A DNA stretch of 64,000 nt, taken from assembly GCF_042675665.1 (NCBI RefSeq), contig NZ_JBHTJI010000001.1, positions 2,232,001 to 2,296,000 on the forward strand. Direction: 5' to 3'. The position numbers were made by a program, and so were the translations under genes. The notes below the pieces were generated by a model. It did not search any database and was not told where the DNA came from. It worked only from the letters and a program-made list of their open reading frames with translations. Numbering within the stretch: position 1 is the stretch's first letter; each line of letters begins with the position of its first letter. Positions 45,759-54,443 of the stretch are shown here, piece after piece. The DNA comes from Mariniflexile jejuense. GTDB lineage: Bacteria > Bacteroidota > Bacteroidia > Flavobacteriales > Flavobacteriaceae.

Positions 45759-45812
45759 AGAAAATAAAGCATTACAGCTTTAACATTTAAAAAATGTACT
45801 GCTTTATTTTCT
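45759..45812 (+). terminator. Hairpin between porin and first amt gene (terminator or attenuator)
   Basis: AGAAAATAAAGCA (45759-45771) pairs perfectly with TGCTTTATTTTCT (45800-45812) across a 28-nt loop. There is no strong T run, so partial termination or mRNA processing/stabilisation is as likely as full termination. Confidence 0.45.
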
Positions 45813-45839
45813 CTAATTAACCATTAAAACTTTTTTATT

Positions 45840-47144
45840 ATGTCAATATTTAACAACATGCCCCTAATAATTCAAGATGCCACAGCAGTTGAAGTACTAG
45901 CCGAATCTGTTAAAGGTGACATGGGAATGCTTTGGATGCTTATCTCAGGTATCTTAGTGTTTTTCATGCAAGCAGGATTTTTCTTAGTTGAATCTGGAAT
46001 GACCGATTCAAAAAATGCTGTAAACATCGCCATGAAAAATTTCTTAGACATTGCAGTTGGCTCATTAGCTTTCTGGTTTGTTGGATATTCTTTAATGTAT
46101 GGAGCTGATGCTTCAGGTGGTTTCATCCACTGGGGAGGTTTCACCTTTTCTCAAGGTGCAGCCGATTTATTTTTTCAAACTGTATTTGCTGCTACTGCTG
46201 CTACCATTGTTTCTGGAGCTATTGCAGGTAGAACAAAATATACAACTTATGCTATTTTTAGTATTATCATGACTGCCGTTATCTACCCGATAGCAGGTGG
46301 ATGGGAATGGAATGGCGGCTGGTTAAACAATACCGATATCATGCCTGCTGAATTTATTGATTTTGCTGGATCATCTATTGTTCACTCTGTAGGTGGATGG
46401 GCTGCATTAGTTGCCGCGTGGATGGTTGGCCCTAGAATTGGTAAATATTTAAACGGCAAACCAATTGAAATGCATGGTCATAACCAAATGTATGCTACGC
46501 TAGGTGTATTTATCTTATGGTTAGGATGGTTTGGTTTTAATGGTGGTTCTCAATTAGCTTGGGGTGGTGATGATGCTACTGCCGCTTCGCAAGTAGTATT
46601 AGTTACCAATCTTGCCGCAGCCGCAGGTGCTATTGCTGCCCTGTTATTTACTTGGATTAAAAACGGTAAGCCTAACCTAGGAATGACCTTAAATGGCTCG
46701 CTTGCTGGTTTAGTGAGTATTACTGCCGGTTGTGGAAATATGACCGAAAGTGGTGCCGTATTAGCTGGTTTAATTGGCGGATTACTTGTGGTTTTTTCGA
46801 TAGGATTTGTTGAAAAAACATTAAAAGTTGACGATGCCGTTGGTGCCATATCCGTACATGGTGTTGCAGGTGCTTGGGGAACTTTAGTTATAGGTCTTTG
46901 GGGTGTTGATGGTGATACTGGCATAGGTCTTTTTAATGGTGGAGGTGCTGCTCAATTAGGTGCTCAAGCTATTGGAGTTTTAGCTTATGCAGTTTGGTCA
47001 ATTGGTTTATCATACATCTTTTTACTTATTTTGAAAAAGACTATTGGATTAAGAGTTTCTGAAGCTGAGGAAATAGCTGGATTAGATATTTCTGAACATG
47101 GCTCTTTAGCTTACCCTGGCAAAAGACAAAGAGAAATAGAATAA
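45840..47144 (+). CDS. amt: Ammonium transporter (first of three)
   Basis: 434 residues, 11 membrane helices. Key features of Amt channels are visible: FVEKT-type cytoplasmic links, the Asp in FIDFAGSSIVHSVGGW (structural Asp and first pore His) and the second pore His in ISVHGVAGAWGTL. Compared with the other two it has an N-terminal extension (MSIFNNMPLIIQDATAVEVL). Its C-terminus is SLAYPGKRQREIE, unlike the shared PDFRLNEH end of the other two. It lies 111 bp after the porin gene and ends before a strong terminator. Confidence 0.95.
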   Translation: MSIFNNMPLIIQDATAVEVLAESVKGDMGMLWMLISGILVFFMQAGFFLVESGMTDSKNAVNIAMKNFLDIAVGSLAFWFVGYSLMYGADASGGFIHWGGFTFSQGAADLFFQTVFAATAATIVSGAIAGRTKYTTYAIFSIIMTAVIYPIAGGWEWNGGWLNNTDIMPAEFIDFAGSSIVHSVGGWAALVAAWMVGPRIGKYLNGKPIEMHGHNQMYATLGVFILWLGWFGFNGGSQLAWGGDDATAASQVVLVTNLAAAAGAIAALLFTWIKNGKPNLGMTLNGSLAGLVSITAGCGNMTESGAVLAGLIGGLLVVFSIGFVEKTLKVDDAVGAISVHGVAGAWGTLVIGLWGVDGDTGIGLFNGGGAAQLGAQAIGVLAYAVWSIGLSYIFLLILKKTIGLRVSEAEEIAGLDISEHGSLAYPGKRQREIE

Positions 47145-47167
47145 CTCAATTTAAAAACACAAAATCG

Positions 47168-47203
47168 AAAAAAGCCTTATTAATTTTAATAAGGCTTTTT
47201 TGG
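47168..47203 (+). terminator. Strong terminator after the first amt gene
   Basis: AAAAAAGCCTTATTAA and TTAATAAGGCTTTTTT form a perfect 16-bp palindrome with a 2-nt loop. It separates porin-amt from the glnK-amt pairs. Confidence 0.85.
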
Positions 47204-47298
47204 GTTCTAAAAACTAAATTATTTAAAGAATAACACAAAAAAAGCTTTTAAAGATTTATTGAATTTGAATATAAACATTAAATAAATATATACTTATT

Positions 47299-47637
47299 AT
47301 GAAAAAAATCGAAGCAATTATTAGAAAATCCAAGTTTCGTGTAGTAAAAGAAGCATTACACGAAGTTGGCGTAAATTTTTTCTCCTACTGGGATGTTACT
47401 GGTATAGGAAACGAAAAGGAAGGACATGTATACCGCGGCATATCCTATAGCACAAGTGATATTCAGCGCAGGTATTTATCCATTGTTGTTAATGATGATT
47501 TTGAAGAAATAACCATTAAAGCAATTCTTAGTTCTGCAGCAACAGGTGAAGTTGGAGATGGCAAAATTACAGTATCAGACATTACAGAATGCTACCGAAT
47601 AAGAACTGGCGAAAAAGGCGGAGAAACATTGAGATAA
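47299..47637 (+). CDS. glnK: Nitrogen regulatory protein P-II (first copy)
   Basis: 112 residues of the PII family. The T-loop region YRGISYS keeps the Tyr (Tyr50) equivalent to the uridylylation Tyr51 of enteric PII. The B-loop is TGEVGDGKITV and the C-loop RIRTGEKGGETL. It senses ATP/ADP and 2-oxoglutarate and plugs Amt channels. 33 bp later comes an amt gene, the classic glnK-amtB pairing. A weak -7-like TGAATTTG is at 47260-47267. No GlnD-type uridylyltransferase is in the window. Confidence 0.95.
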   Translation: MKKIEAIIRKSKFRVVKEALHEVGVNFFSYWDVTGIGNEKEGHVYRGISYSTSDIQRRYLSIVVNDDFEEITIKAILSSAATGEVGDGKITVSDITECYRIRTGEKGGETLR

Positions 47638-47670
47638 CTTATTGAAACAATCAATTTAAATAATATAATT

Positions 47671-48912
47671 ATGGAAGAAATAGTAAAAAATATAGCCGAT
47701 ATAAATGGTGTATTAGACATCATGTGGATATTAATTGCAGGTGCATTAGTTTTCTTTATGCAAGCAGGATTTACACTTGTAGAAACTGGATTTACAAGAT
47801 CTAAAAATACAATTAACATTATTATGAAAAACTTAATGGACTTTTGCATTGGGTCTGTTGGATTTTGGTTAATAGGTTACGCACTTATGTATGGTGATGA
47901 TATAGGATCTTTTATTGGAACACCTTCTTTGTTTTTTAATACTGCAGGAGAAATGCACAATTTATTCTTTCAAACAGTTTTTTGTGCAACAGCGGCAACC
48001 ATAGTATCTGGTGCTATTGCTGAAAGAACCAAGTTCACTACGTATTTAGTATTTTCCTTATTAATGACAGTGCTTATCTATCCTGTTTCAGGACATTGGG
48101 TTTGGCAAGGTGACGGCTGGTTAACTAAATTAGGATTTATAGATTTCGCAGGTTCTTCAGTTGTTCACTCCGTAGGCGGTTGGGCATCTTTGGTTGCAGC
48201 TATAATGGTAGGTCCTAGAATTGGAAAATATACCAACGGAAAATCCAATGCTATACCAGGACATAGCATTTTGCTTGGTGCATTAGGCGTGTTTATTCTA
48301 TGGTTAGGTTGGTATGGGTTTAATGGCGGCTCACAATTAGCTATTTCAGGTGAAAATGTAACAGCAGTTTCTAATGTAATAATTACAACAAATTTAGCTG
48401 GTGCAGCTGGCGCACTTGCCGCAATGTTTTATACTTGGTTACGATACGGTAAACCGGATGCATCCATGACATTAAATGGTGTGCTTGCAGGATTGGTAGG
48501 CGTAACAGCAGGTTGTGCCGCTGTAGATAATTTTGGTGCAACAGCAATAGGCCTTATATGCGGGATATTGGTTGTCGTTTCTATTGAATTTGTAGATAAA
48601 AAATTAAAAGTTGATGATCCAGTTGGTGCTGTTTCAGTACACGGCGTTTGTGGCGCAGTAGGCACATTGTGTGTTGGTCTATTTGCTACAGATGGTGGTT
48701 TATTCTATGGCGGTGGCTTTGGGCAATTAGGCGCGCAAGCAGCAGGCGTTTTTGGAATAGGTGCTTGGGCAGTAGCAACGTCCTTTGTTGTTTTATTCAT
48801 TCTTAAGAAAACAATGGGCTTACGCGTTTCTGAAAAAGAAGAAGTTGAAGGTCTTGACATCCACGAACATGGCATGGAGGCTTACCCAGATTTCCGATTA
48901 AACGAGCATTAA
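47671..48912 (+). CDS. amtB: Ammonium transporter (second of three), paired with glnK
   Basis: 413 residues, 11 membrane helices. The pore signature is FIDFAGSSVVHSVGGW with the first pore His; the second pore His is in VSVHGVCGAVGTL. C-terminus HEHGMEAYPDFRLNEH is nearly the same as in the third transporter, pointing to duplication of a glnK-amt unit. It imports ammonium/ammonia through the inner membrane, and PII probably regulates it through the C-terminal tail. Confidence 0.95.
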   Translation: MEEIVKNIADINGVLDIMWILIAGALVFFMQAGFTLVETGFTRSKNTINIIMKNLMDFCIGSVGFWLIGYALMYGDDIGSFIGTPSLFFNTAGEMHNLFFQTVFCATAATIVSGAIAERTKFTTYLVFSLLMTVLIYPVSGHWVWQGDGWLTKLGFIDFAGSSVVHSVGGWASLVAAIMVGPRIGKYTNGKSNAIPGHSILLGALGVFILWLGWYGFNGGSQLAISGENVTAVSNVIITTNLAGAAGALAAMFYTWLRYGKPDASMTLNGVLAGLVGVTAGCAAVDNFGATAIGLICGILVVVSIEFVDKKLKVDDPVGAVSVHGVCGAVGTLCVGLFATDGGLFYGGGFGQLGAQAAGVFGIGAWAVATSFVVLFILKKTMGLRVSEKEEVEGLDIHEHGMEAYPDFRLNEH

Positions 48913-48947
48913 CTACACAATATTTAATAATAAAAACATAATTTTTT

Positions 48948-48985
48948 AAAAGTATCCCTAAAATTTTAGGGGTACTTTTGTTTTT
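48948..48985 (+). terminator. Terminator after the second amt gene
   Basis: A near-perfect palindrome from AAAAGTATCCCTAAAA to TTTTAGGGGTACTTTT (one mismatched position in each arm), followed by a T run. It separates the two glnK-amt cassettes. Confidence 0.75.
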
Positions 48986-49016
48986 TTATCATTAATCTGA
49001 AAGCAACACCTTCTAT

Positions 49017-49050
49017 TTTGTACCCTTTTTAAATTTATTTTTTACTTTTG
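49017..49050 (+). promoter_or_regulatory. Promoter of the second glnK-amt pair
   Basis: TTTG (49017-49020) and TACTTTTG (49043-49050) match the Bacteroidota -33/-7 consensus TTTG ... TAnnTTTG with a 22-bp spacer. The -7 box lies 27 bp before the glnK start. The second cassette is therefore separately transcribed. Confidence 0.65.
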
Positions 49051-49077
49051 AGCTTTCAAATTTAAAATTTTAACACA

Positions 49078-49416
49078 ATGAAGAAAATTGAAGCAATTAT
49101 TAGAAAATCCAAATATCGTGTAGTTAAAGAAGCTTTACACGAAGTTGGTGTAAACTTTTTCTCTTATTGGGATGTAACTGGTATAGGAAATGAAAAAGAA
49201 GGTCACGTATACCGCGGTGTATCTTACAGCACTAGCGACATCCAACGCAGACATATTGCTATTGTTGTAAATGATGATTTTGAAGAAATAACCGTACAAG
49301 CCATTCTTAAATCTGCTGGAACTGGGGAAGTGGGTGATGGTAAAATTTTTGTATCAGATGTAAAAGAATGTTACAGAATTAGAACTGGCGAAAAAGGCGG
49401 AGACACTTTAAAATAA
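49078..49416 (+). CDS. glnK: Nitrogen regulatory protein P-II (second copy)
   Basis: 112 residues, very close to the first copy at 47299. The first 12 residues are identical (MKKIEAIIRKSK), as are most of the core. T-loop YRGVSYS keeps the modifiable Tyr, and B-loop is TGEVGDGKIFV. Differences cluster in the T-loop and near residues 64-90. It has its own promoter and lies 25 bp upstream of the third amt gene. It could form mixed trimers with the first copy. Confidence 0.95.
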   Translation: MKKIEAIIRKSKYRVVKEALHEVGVNFFSYWDVTGIGNEKEGHVYRGVSYSTSDIQRRHIAIVVNDDFEEITVQAILKSAGTGEVGDGKIFVSDVKECYRIRTGEKGGDTLK

Positions 49417-49441
49417 TTAATCATCAAACTAAAATAATATT

Positions 49442-50674
49442 ATGGAATTACTTACTACTAATAATGTATGGATGATGATCTGTACAGCACTTGTATTTTT
49501 TATGCACCTTGGCTTTTCACTACTAGAAATAGGTTTAACAAGACAAAAAAATACCTTAAACATTTTATTTAAAAACATTTTTATTGTTACTATTGGCTTA
49601 TTATTATACTGCTTTGTAGGTTTCAATTTAATGTATCCAGGCGACTTTAATGGCTTTTTAGGCTTTTCAGGTTTTGGTTTAAGTTCACCTTTAACACCTG
49701 AAGGCACTTTAGATTTAACATACAATGCAGGTTATACATATTGGACTGATTTCTTATTCCAAGGTATGTTTGCTGCTACTGCTGCAACCATTGTTTCGGG
49801 TGCAGTTGCAGAACGTGTTAAAATTGTGCCTTTCATGATCTTCACAATAATATATGTAGGTTTAGTTTACCCAATTGCTGGTTCTTGGAAATGGGGTGGT
49901 GGTTTTTTACAAACAATGACTACTCCTTTTTATGATTTTGCTGGTTCAACATTAGTTCACTCTGTTGGTGGTTGGGCAGCTGTTGTTGCTGTTTGTTTAT
50001 TAGGCCCACGTATTGGTAAATTTAAAGAAGGAAAACCTCAAGCTATTCCAGGTCATAATATTCCATTAGCTACTGCTGGTGTGTTAATTTTATGGTTAGG
50101 TTGGTTTGGTTTTAATGGTGGTTCTGTACTTTCTGCAGATCCTACATTAACTTCATTAACCTTAGTTACTACATGTTTAGCTGCTGCAGCTGGTGGTGTT
50201 GTAGCTATGTTAGTGTCTGCTGGTATGTACAAAAACTTAGATTTAACCATGTTTTTAAATGGTATTTTAGGTGGCTTAGTTGGTATTACTGCTGGTGCAG
50301 ACCAAATGAGTCCTACCGATGCTGTTATAATAGGTTCTATTGCTGGTGCTTTAATAGTATTTGCCGTTGCTTTGGTTGATAAATTAAAATTAGACGATCC
50401 AGTAGGTGCTATTGCTGTTCACTTAGTATGTGGTATTTGGGGAACTTTAGCGGTTGGTATCTTTGGAAACTTAGCAGGTTTTGACCAGTTTATTAGCCAG
50501 TTAATAGGTGTTGGTGCTTATGCTGTATTCTGTTTATCTACTGCATTTATAATCATATTTGCACTTAAGAAAACAATGGGAATACGCGTTTCTGAAAAAG
50601 AAGAATTAGAAGGTTTAGATGCTCACGAACATGGTATGGATGCCTATCCAGACTTCAGGTTAAATGAGCATTAA
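49442..50674 (+). CDS. amtB: Ammonium transporter (third of three), paired with second glnK
   Basis: 410 residues, 11 membrane helices. FYDFAGSTLVHSVGGW and AVHLVCGIWGTLAVG keep both pore His residues. The periplasmic-side region around residues 60-100 (YPGDFNGFLGFSGFGLSSPLTPEG) is longer than in the second copy. C-terminus EHGMDAYPDFRLNEH is shared with the second transporter. A strong bidirectional terminator follows. Confidence 0.95.
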   Translation: MELLTTNNVWMMICTALVFFMHLGFSLLEIGLTRQKNTLNILFKNIFIVTIGLLLYCFVGFNLMYPGDFNGFLGFSGFGLSSPLTPEGTLDLTYNAGYTYWTDFLFQGMFAATAATIVSGAVAERVKIVPFMIFTIIYVGLVYPIAGSWKWGGGFLQTMTTPFYDFAGSTLVHSVGGWAAVVAVCLLGPRIGKFKEGKPQAIPGHNIPLATAGVLILWLGWFGFNGGSVLSADPTLTSLTLVTTCLAAAAGGVVAMLVSAGMYKNLDLTMFLNGILGGLVGITAGADQMSPTDAVIIGSIAGALIVFAVALVDKLKLDDPVGAIAVHLVCGIWGTLAVGIFGNLAGFDQFISQLIGVGAYAVFCLSTAFIIIFALKKTMGIRVSEKEELEGLDAHEHGMDAYPDFRLNEH

Positions 50675-50690
50675 TATATAATTAAGTGTT

Positions 50691-50732
50691 AAAAAAAAAG
50701 GATGTTTTACACAGTGTAAAACATCCTTTTTT
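50691..50732. terminator. Bidirectional terminator after the amt cluster
   Basis: GGATGTTTTACA, loop CAG, TGTAAAACATCC, flanked by an A run on the left and a T run on the right. It serves both the third amt gene and the leftward carbonic anhydrase gene. Confidence 0.85.
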
Positions 50733-50745
50733 TATTTGTGAAAAA

Positions 50746-51372
50746 TCAATCTAAGTGATAAATCTCTCTTATGGTTTCTAAAATAATATCAAAATCTATT
50801 TTTAAATCGATAAGTTTTCCTGTATGAACATCAAAAACCCAACCATGTACTTTTAAACCGCGTTCTCTATGTGCTTTTTGAACTGCCGCAGTTTTTATTA
50901 AATTAACACATTGTTCTTGAACATTTAGTTCAACCAATCTATCGTACTTTTCTTCTTCAGATACAATAGCATTAAGTTCTTTTTTATGAATGCGATACAC
51001 ATCACGAATGTTTCGTAACCACGGATTAAGAATTCCTAAATCTGCCGATTGCATCGCAGCTTTAACACCGCCACAGGCATAATGCCCACAAACCACAACA
51101 TGATTCACTTTTAGGTGTACAACAGCATATTCTACAACAGACATGGCATTTAAATCTGTGCCTATAACCATATTTGCAATGTTTCGGTGCACAAAAACAT
51201 CGCCCGGACCTAAACCCATTAATTCTTCTGCTGTAACACGACTATCAGAACAACCAATAAATAATAATTCAGGATTTTGTCCTTCACCTAAGGCATCAAA
51301 ATAATTTGGATTAGAAGTTAGTTTTTCTTTAATCCATTTTTCATTATTCTGAAATACTTTATCTAAATTCAT
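50746..51372 (-). CDS. can: Beta-class carbonic anhydrase (Can-like)
   Basis: 208 residues. Zinc and catalytic residues are in FIGCSDSRVTAEE (Cys, Asp, Arg) and VVVCGHYACGGVKAA (His, Cys). The layout follows the E. coli Can type (N-terminal helix VFQNNEKWIKEKL, LNPWLRNIRDVYRIH). Cytosolic CO2/bicarbonate interconversion. Unlike the enzyme at 35456 it has no transporter partner. It lies between the amt cluster and the Bat operon and is probably separately transcribed. Confidence 0.94.
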   Translation of the reverse strand: MNLDKVFQNNEKWIKEKLTSNPNYFDALGEGQNPELLFIGCSDSRVTAEELMGLGPGDVFVHRNIANMVIGTDLNAMSVVEYAVVHLKVNHVVVCGHYACGGVKAAMQSADLGILNPWLRNIRDVYRIHKKELNAIVSEEEKYDRLVELNVQEQCVNLIKTAAVQKAHRERGLKVHGWVFDVHTGKLIDLKIDFDIILETIREIYHLD

Positions 51373-51412
51373 GTGTAAAAAATTTCTTTAGTTAAAGATA
51401 AATGAAAAAAAA

Positions 51413-52162
51413 TTATAGTGCCTTAATATCTTCTGAAGGAATCCAACCTGTTTTGCCATCTTGAAGCTTAATTTTTTTCCAGTTATTTACGGTATCAATA
51501 ACCTGTACTTTAGTGCCTTCGTGTAATTTAAAGGATTCTTCGCTTCTGTTATTTGGTGCGTTTTTAATTAAACTTTCTTTTGCAAAAACAATTGCTGGCT
51601 TGTCTTTCTTATCTAAATTAAATTTATGAAACGCAAATAATAGTGTTATACACATAAATGCTAATGATGCTAAACTACCTAAAAATGTTAGGCGTTTTCT
51701 TAAAGATGTATAAGCAAAATAGTAGATTAAAAATAAGATTACAAAACAAAACACGAAAGCTATACTTATTTTAGCCCAAGCATCAAACGTAAACGAATTT
51801 GCTGCATTATTTAATAGTTTTGATAAACCTGCTTCTGGAATAACATCAATAGCATCAATAGTCATGTTTCTAGCAAAGGCTAAATTGTTTTCTATATCAG
51901 CATCATTTGGCGCTAATTGCAATGCTTTTTCGTAATAATAAATACTAGGTGCAATGTGATTTAACTTGTAATGCGCATTTCCTAAATTAAAATACAGTTC
52001 GGCAGAATGCTTTTTTGTGGTTAAAATGGTGTTGTATTTATCAATAGCCTCGGCATATTTACCTTCATTATACAACGCATTGGCACTATCAAAAATGGCA
52101 TTATTTTGTGCAAAAACACTTAAACTTAACAAAAACGATAGTATGTATAGTAACTTTTTCAT
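51413..52162 (-). CDS. batE: BatE-like TPR and SH3 domain protein
   Basis: About 249 residues from ATG 52162 (MKKLLYILSF), placed one base after the batD stop; an upstream in-frame ATG at 52183 would overlap batD. Signal peptide ending SVFAQ, three TPR units (about 22-110, ELYFNLGNAHYKLNHIAPSIYYYEKAL), two membrane segments (about 135-185), and a C-terminal bacterial SH3 domain (KVQVIDTVNNWKKIKLQDGKTGWI). Last gene of the Bat operon, whose products form an envelope complex linked to aerotolerance in Bacteroides. Confidence 0.88.
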   Translation of the reverse strand: MKKLLYILSFLLSLSVFAQNNAIFDSANALYNEGKYAEAIDKYNTILTTKKHSAELYFNLGNAHYKLNHIAPSIYYYEKALQLAPNDADIENNLAFARNMTIDAIDVIPEAGLSKLLNNAANSFTFDAWAKISIAFVFCFVILFLIYYFAYTSLRKRLTFLGSLASLAFMCITLLFAFHKFNLDKKDKPAIVFAKESLIKNAPNNRSEESFKLHEGTKVQVIDTVNNWKKIKLQDGKTGWIPSEDIKAL

Positions 52163-52163
52163 C

Positions 52164-53930
52164 TTAACGTGCTTGTTTATCAATTAATGAAATGGTTGCT
52201 GCAGCTTTTTCATAATCTTCCTGCATGGTTACAATATCAATTGGCGTATATCGTGCTAATTCACAACTTTCTAATATACTAGCAAAGTCTTTTATTACAC
52301 TGGCTTCTACTTTCTTTTCTGAAAGTAAATTGGTAATTCTGTCTTTACTTAATTCGTAAGTTTCAATGTGTAATTTCGCTTTCAAATAATTATGAAGTGC
52401 TTTTTCTAAGGCAATGTAAAACGCTTCTTTTTGGCCTAAAGATTTTTTAGCACTACTTAAATACTTCCTAGCTAATTTATCGGCTTTTCTTATTTTGTTT
52501 CCATACACATCGGCATCTCTAGTTGCTTTTTTGTTTCTAACAACTATAGCTATTGGTATTGCCAAAAATGGTAACAATAACAAACTCCAAAAGGTTGTGG
52601 TTTTAAAAAAATTGGAAGTATTAGTATTTACAAAGTCCGATTTGGTTTTAATATATGCAAATTGGTCTTTACTTAAAACCACAGGTTGCTTGTTTCCGCC
52701 TGTTGCATTTGCTGTATTAGAGCCGTTAAGTGGACCATCTAAAACATCTAAAATAATTTCTTCAGAAGTTAATCGTTTATAAGTTTCTGTTTTTAAATCG
52801 AAATACGAAAACGAAATACTAGGTATAGGATATTTGCCTTTATATTGTGGCACGACCGTATAACTATCTGAAATTGAACCTTGCATACCTGCTAAACTGG
52901 TATTTACATTTTCGGTATGTTCTGGTTCATAAACTTCTAAAGAACTTGGTAATGATACTTTAGGTAATTTGAAAAGTTTTAAATTACCATTACCTTTTAC
53001 ACTCACTTTAAGTTCTAACGATTCTGAAGCTTTAAGCTCTTTTTTTGAAGCTGCAACATCGAAACTAAAATTACCAACAGCACCTGTAAAATCTAACGGC
53101 TTTCCTTCTTCTGGCAATGGTTTAACGGTTATTGTACTATTGCCTGCAGATACTACTTTGCTTGCTCTAGTCATTAAAATACTACCAAAAATATCGCGTC
53201 TGTTGGTTGGTACTCGCAAGGCGATATCTAAACTAAGTGGTTCTATATTTAGTTTGCCTGTTTTTTGTGGATATAATACCGTTTTTCTTAATATTAAAAA
53301 CCGGTATTCTTCTCCTTTAAATGTGCCATTTTGAACTTTTTGACCTTGTGTGTCTATGTTTTGACTCCAAAAATCGTTGTATCTTGGACTATCAATTTCA
53401 TTCCAATTATCAACTGCAATGTTTGGCGATACGTAAAGCTTGTATACAACCGTAATAGCTTCGTTTAAATACGGATTGGTTTTTGAAACTTCTGCAACCA
53501 AATGAATACTTTCTGAAGCAATATAATTAGGGTCGTTCGGGTCTTTAGGTATATCAATAGCTGCAGTAACTTCAATAGTAATTGGCACCGTTTTATAAGT
53601 TTCACCTGCAATATGAATGGTTGCTTGCGAAATGGTAAAATTACCTCTACCTTTTGGTGCTAAAAAATAGCTGTAAACTTTTTTATAGCTTCGAACACCA
53701 TTTATCCACGAATTGCTAACCGATTGATTTGGACCACCTACTACTGTGAAATTTGAAAAATCGGGTGGATTGAAATTATCACCATCTTGATTCATTTCAA
53801 AATCGATTCGTAAGCGTTCATTTACACCTAACCTTTGTTTGCTAACTTTTGCTTCAAATTTAACTTGAGCAGAAAGCATACTTGTTGAAAGTATGATTAG
53901 TAATATTGATATGTGTTTTATAAATTTCAT
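52164..53930 (-). CDS. batD: BatD family protein
   Basis: 588 residues: signal peptide (ILSTSMLSAQ), repeated Ig-like beta domains (about 20-400) with the BatD pattern (LGVNERLRIDFEMNQDG, LNEAITVVYKLYVSPN), a membrane segment at about 438-458, and a cytoplasmic helical tail to the end. It probably holds the VWA proteins BatA and BatB in the periplasm. It is separated from batC by about 510 bp that contains a broken four-helix-bundle gene. Confidence 0.9.
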   Translation of the reverse strand: MKFIKHISILLIILSTSMLSAQVKFEAKVSKQRLGVNERLRIDFEMNQDGDNFNPPDFSNFTVVGGPNQSVSNSWINGVRSYKKVYSYFLAPKGRGNFTISQATIHIAGETYKTVPITIEVTAAIDIPKDPNDPNYIASESIHLVAEVSKTNPYLNEAITVVYKLYVSPNIAVDNWNEIDSPRYNDFWSQNIDTQGQKVQNGTFKGEEYRFLILRKTVLYPQKTGKLNIEPLSLDIALRVPTNRRDIFGSILMTRASKVVSAGNSTITVKPLPEEGKPLDFTGAVGNFSFDVAASKKELKASESLELKVSVKGNGNLKLFKLPKVSLPSSLEVYEPEHTENVNTSLAGMQGSISDSYTVVPQYKGKYPIPSISFSYFDLKTETYKRLTSEEIILDVLDGPLNGSNTANATGGNKQPVVLSKDQFAYIKTKSDFVNTNTSNFFKTTTFWSLLLLPFLAIPIAIVVRNKKATRDADVYGNKIRKADKLARKYLSSAKKSLGQKEAFYIALEKALHNYLKAKLHIETYELSKDRITNLLSEKKVEASVIKDFASILESCELARYTPIDIVTMQEDYEKAAATISLIDKQAR

Positions 53931-53935
53931 GAAAG

Positions 53936-53990
53936 ATTAACGAACAAGGATTAACGAGTAACGAATAACGAACAGGGATTGGTGGTTGAT
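53936..53990. repeat. Short tandem degenerate repeats upstream of batD
   Basis: The spacer is built of repeated variants of ATTAACGA / AGTAACGA / AATAACGA, suggesting slippage expansion. There is no coding content. Confidence 0.45.
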
Positions 53991-54011
53991 AAATATGAAT
54001 TTACGAACATA

Positions 54012-54389
54012 TTATTGATTATTTGTTGTTGAATTTTTACTTTTAGATGTTTTGATACTCGAAACAAAAATTGATATTAATTGATTGTTTTCATCTAAAA
54101 TTCTATCCATTTTTTCTTGGTTTCCTGTGTATAAATTAGCTTTGTTAATAATTTTTAAACAATTATAACTTTCTCTCAATTCCTTTAAACAAATGCCCAT
54201 TTTATGAACAAAATCTTTATGCGATTCAGCACTTCTAGCTTCGCCATAATTTAATGCTGGTGAACCCGAAGAACGAATTAATTGATTTCAGTAATAGTTG
54301 GCAGCGTAACTAGATTTTAATTCTTCAACAATATTTATAATTAATACCGCAAAATTAATTACCCGTTCTTCTAAATCGTTTGTTTTCAT
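54012..54389 (-). pseudogene. Four-helix-bundle protein (S23/IVP family) with an in-frame stop
   Basis: From ATG 54389 the frame reads 33 codons (MKTNDLEERVINFAVLII...) to a TGA at 54288-54290. It then continues in the same frame as NQLIRSSGSPALNYGEARS and on through KMGICLKELRESYNCLKI to 54012. The whole matches the four-helix-bundle family related to 23S rRNA intervening-sequence proteins. A single substitution in codon 34 breaks it. A residual 62-codon open frame begins at 54200. It sits between batC and batD in the Bat operon, an unexpected place. Confidence 0.72.
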
Positions 54390-54443
54390 AACACGCTTTA
54401 CTTCAAAAATCGTTAATCGTTATTCTGTAATCTAGATTCGCTT

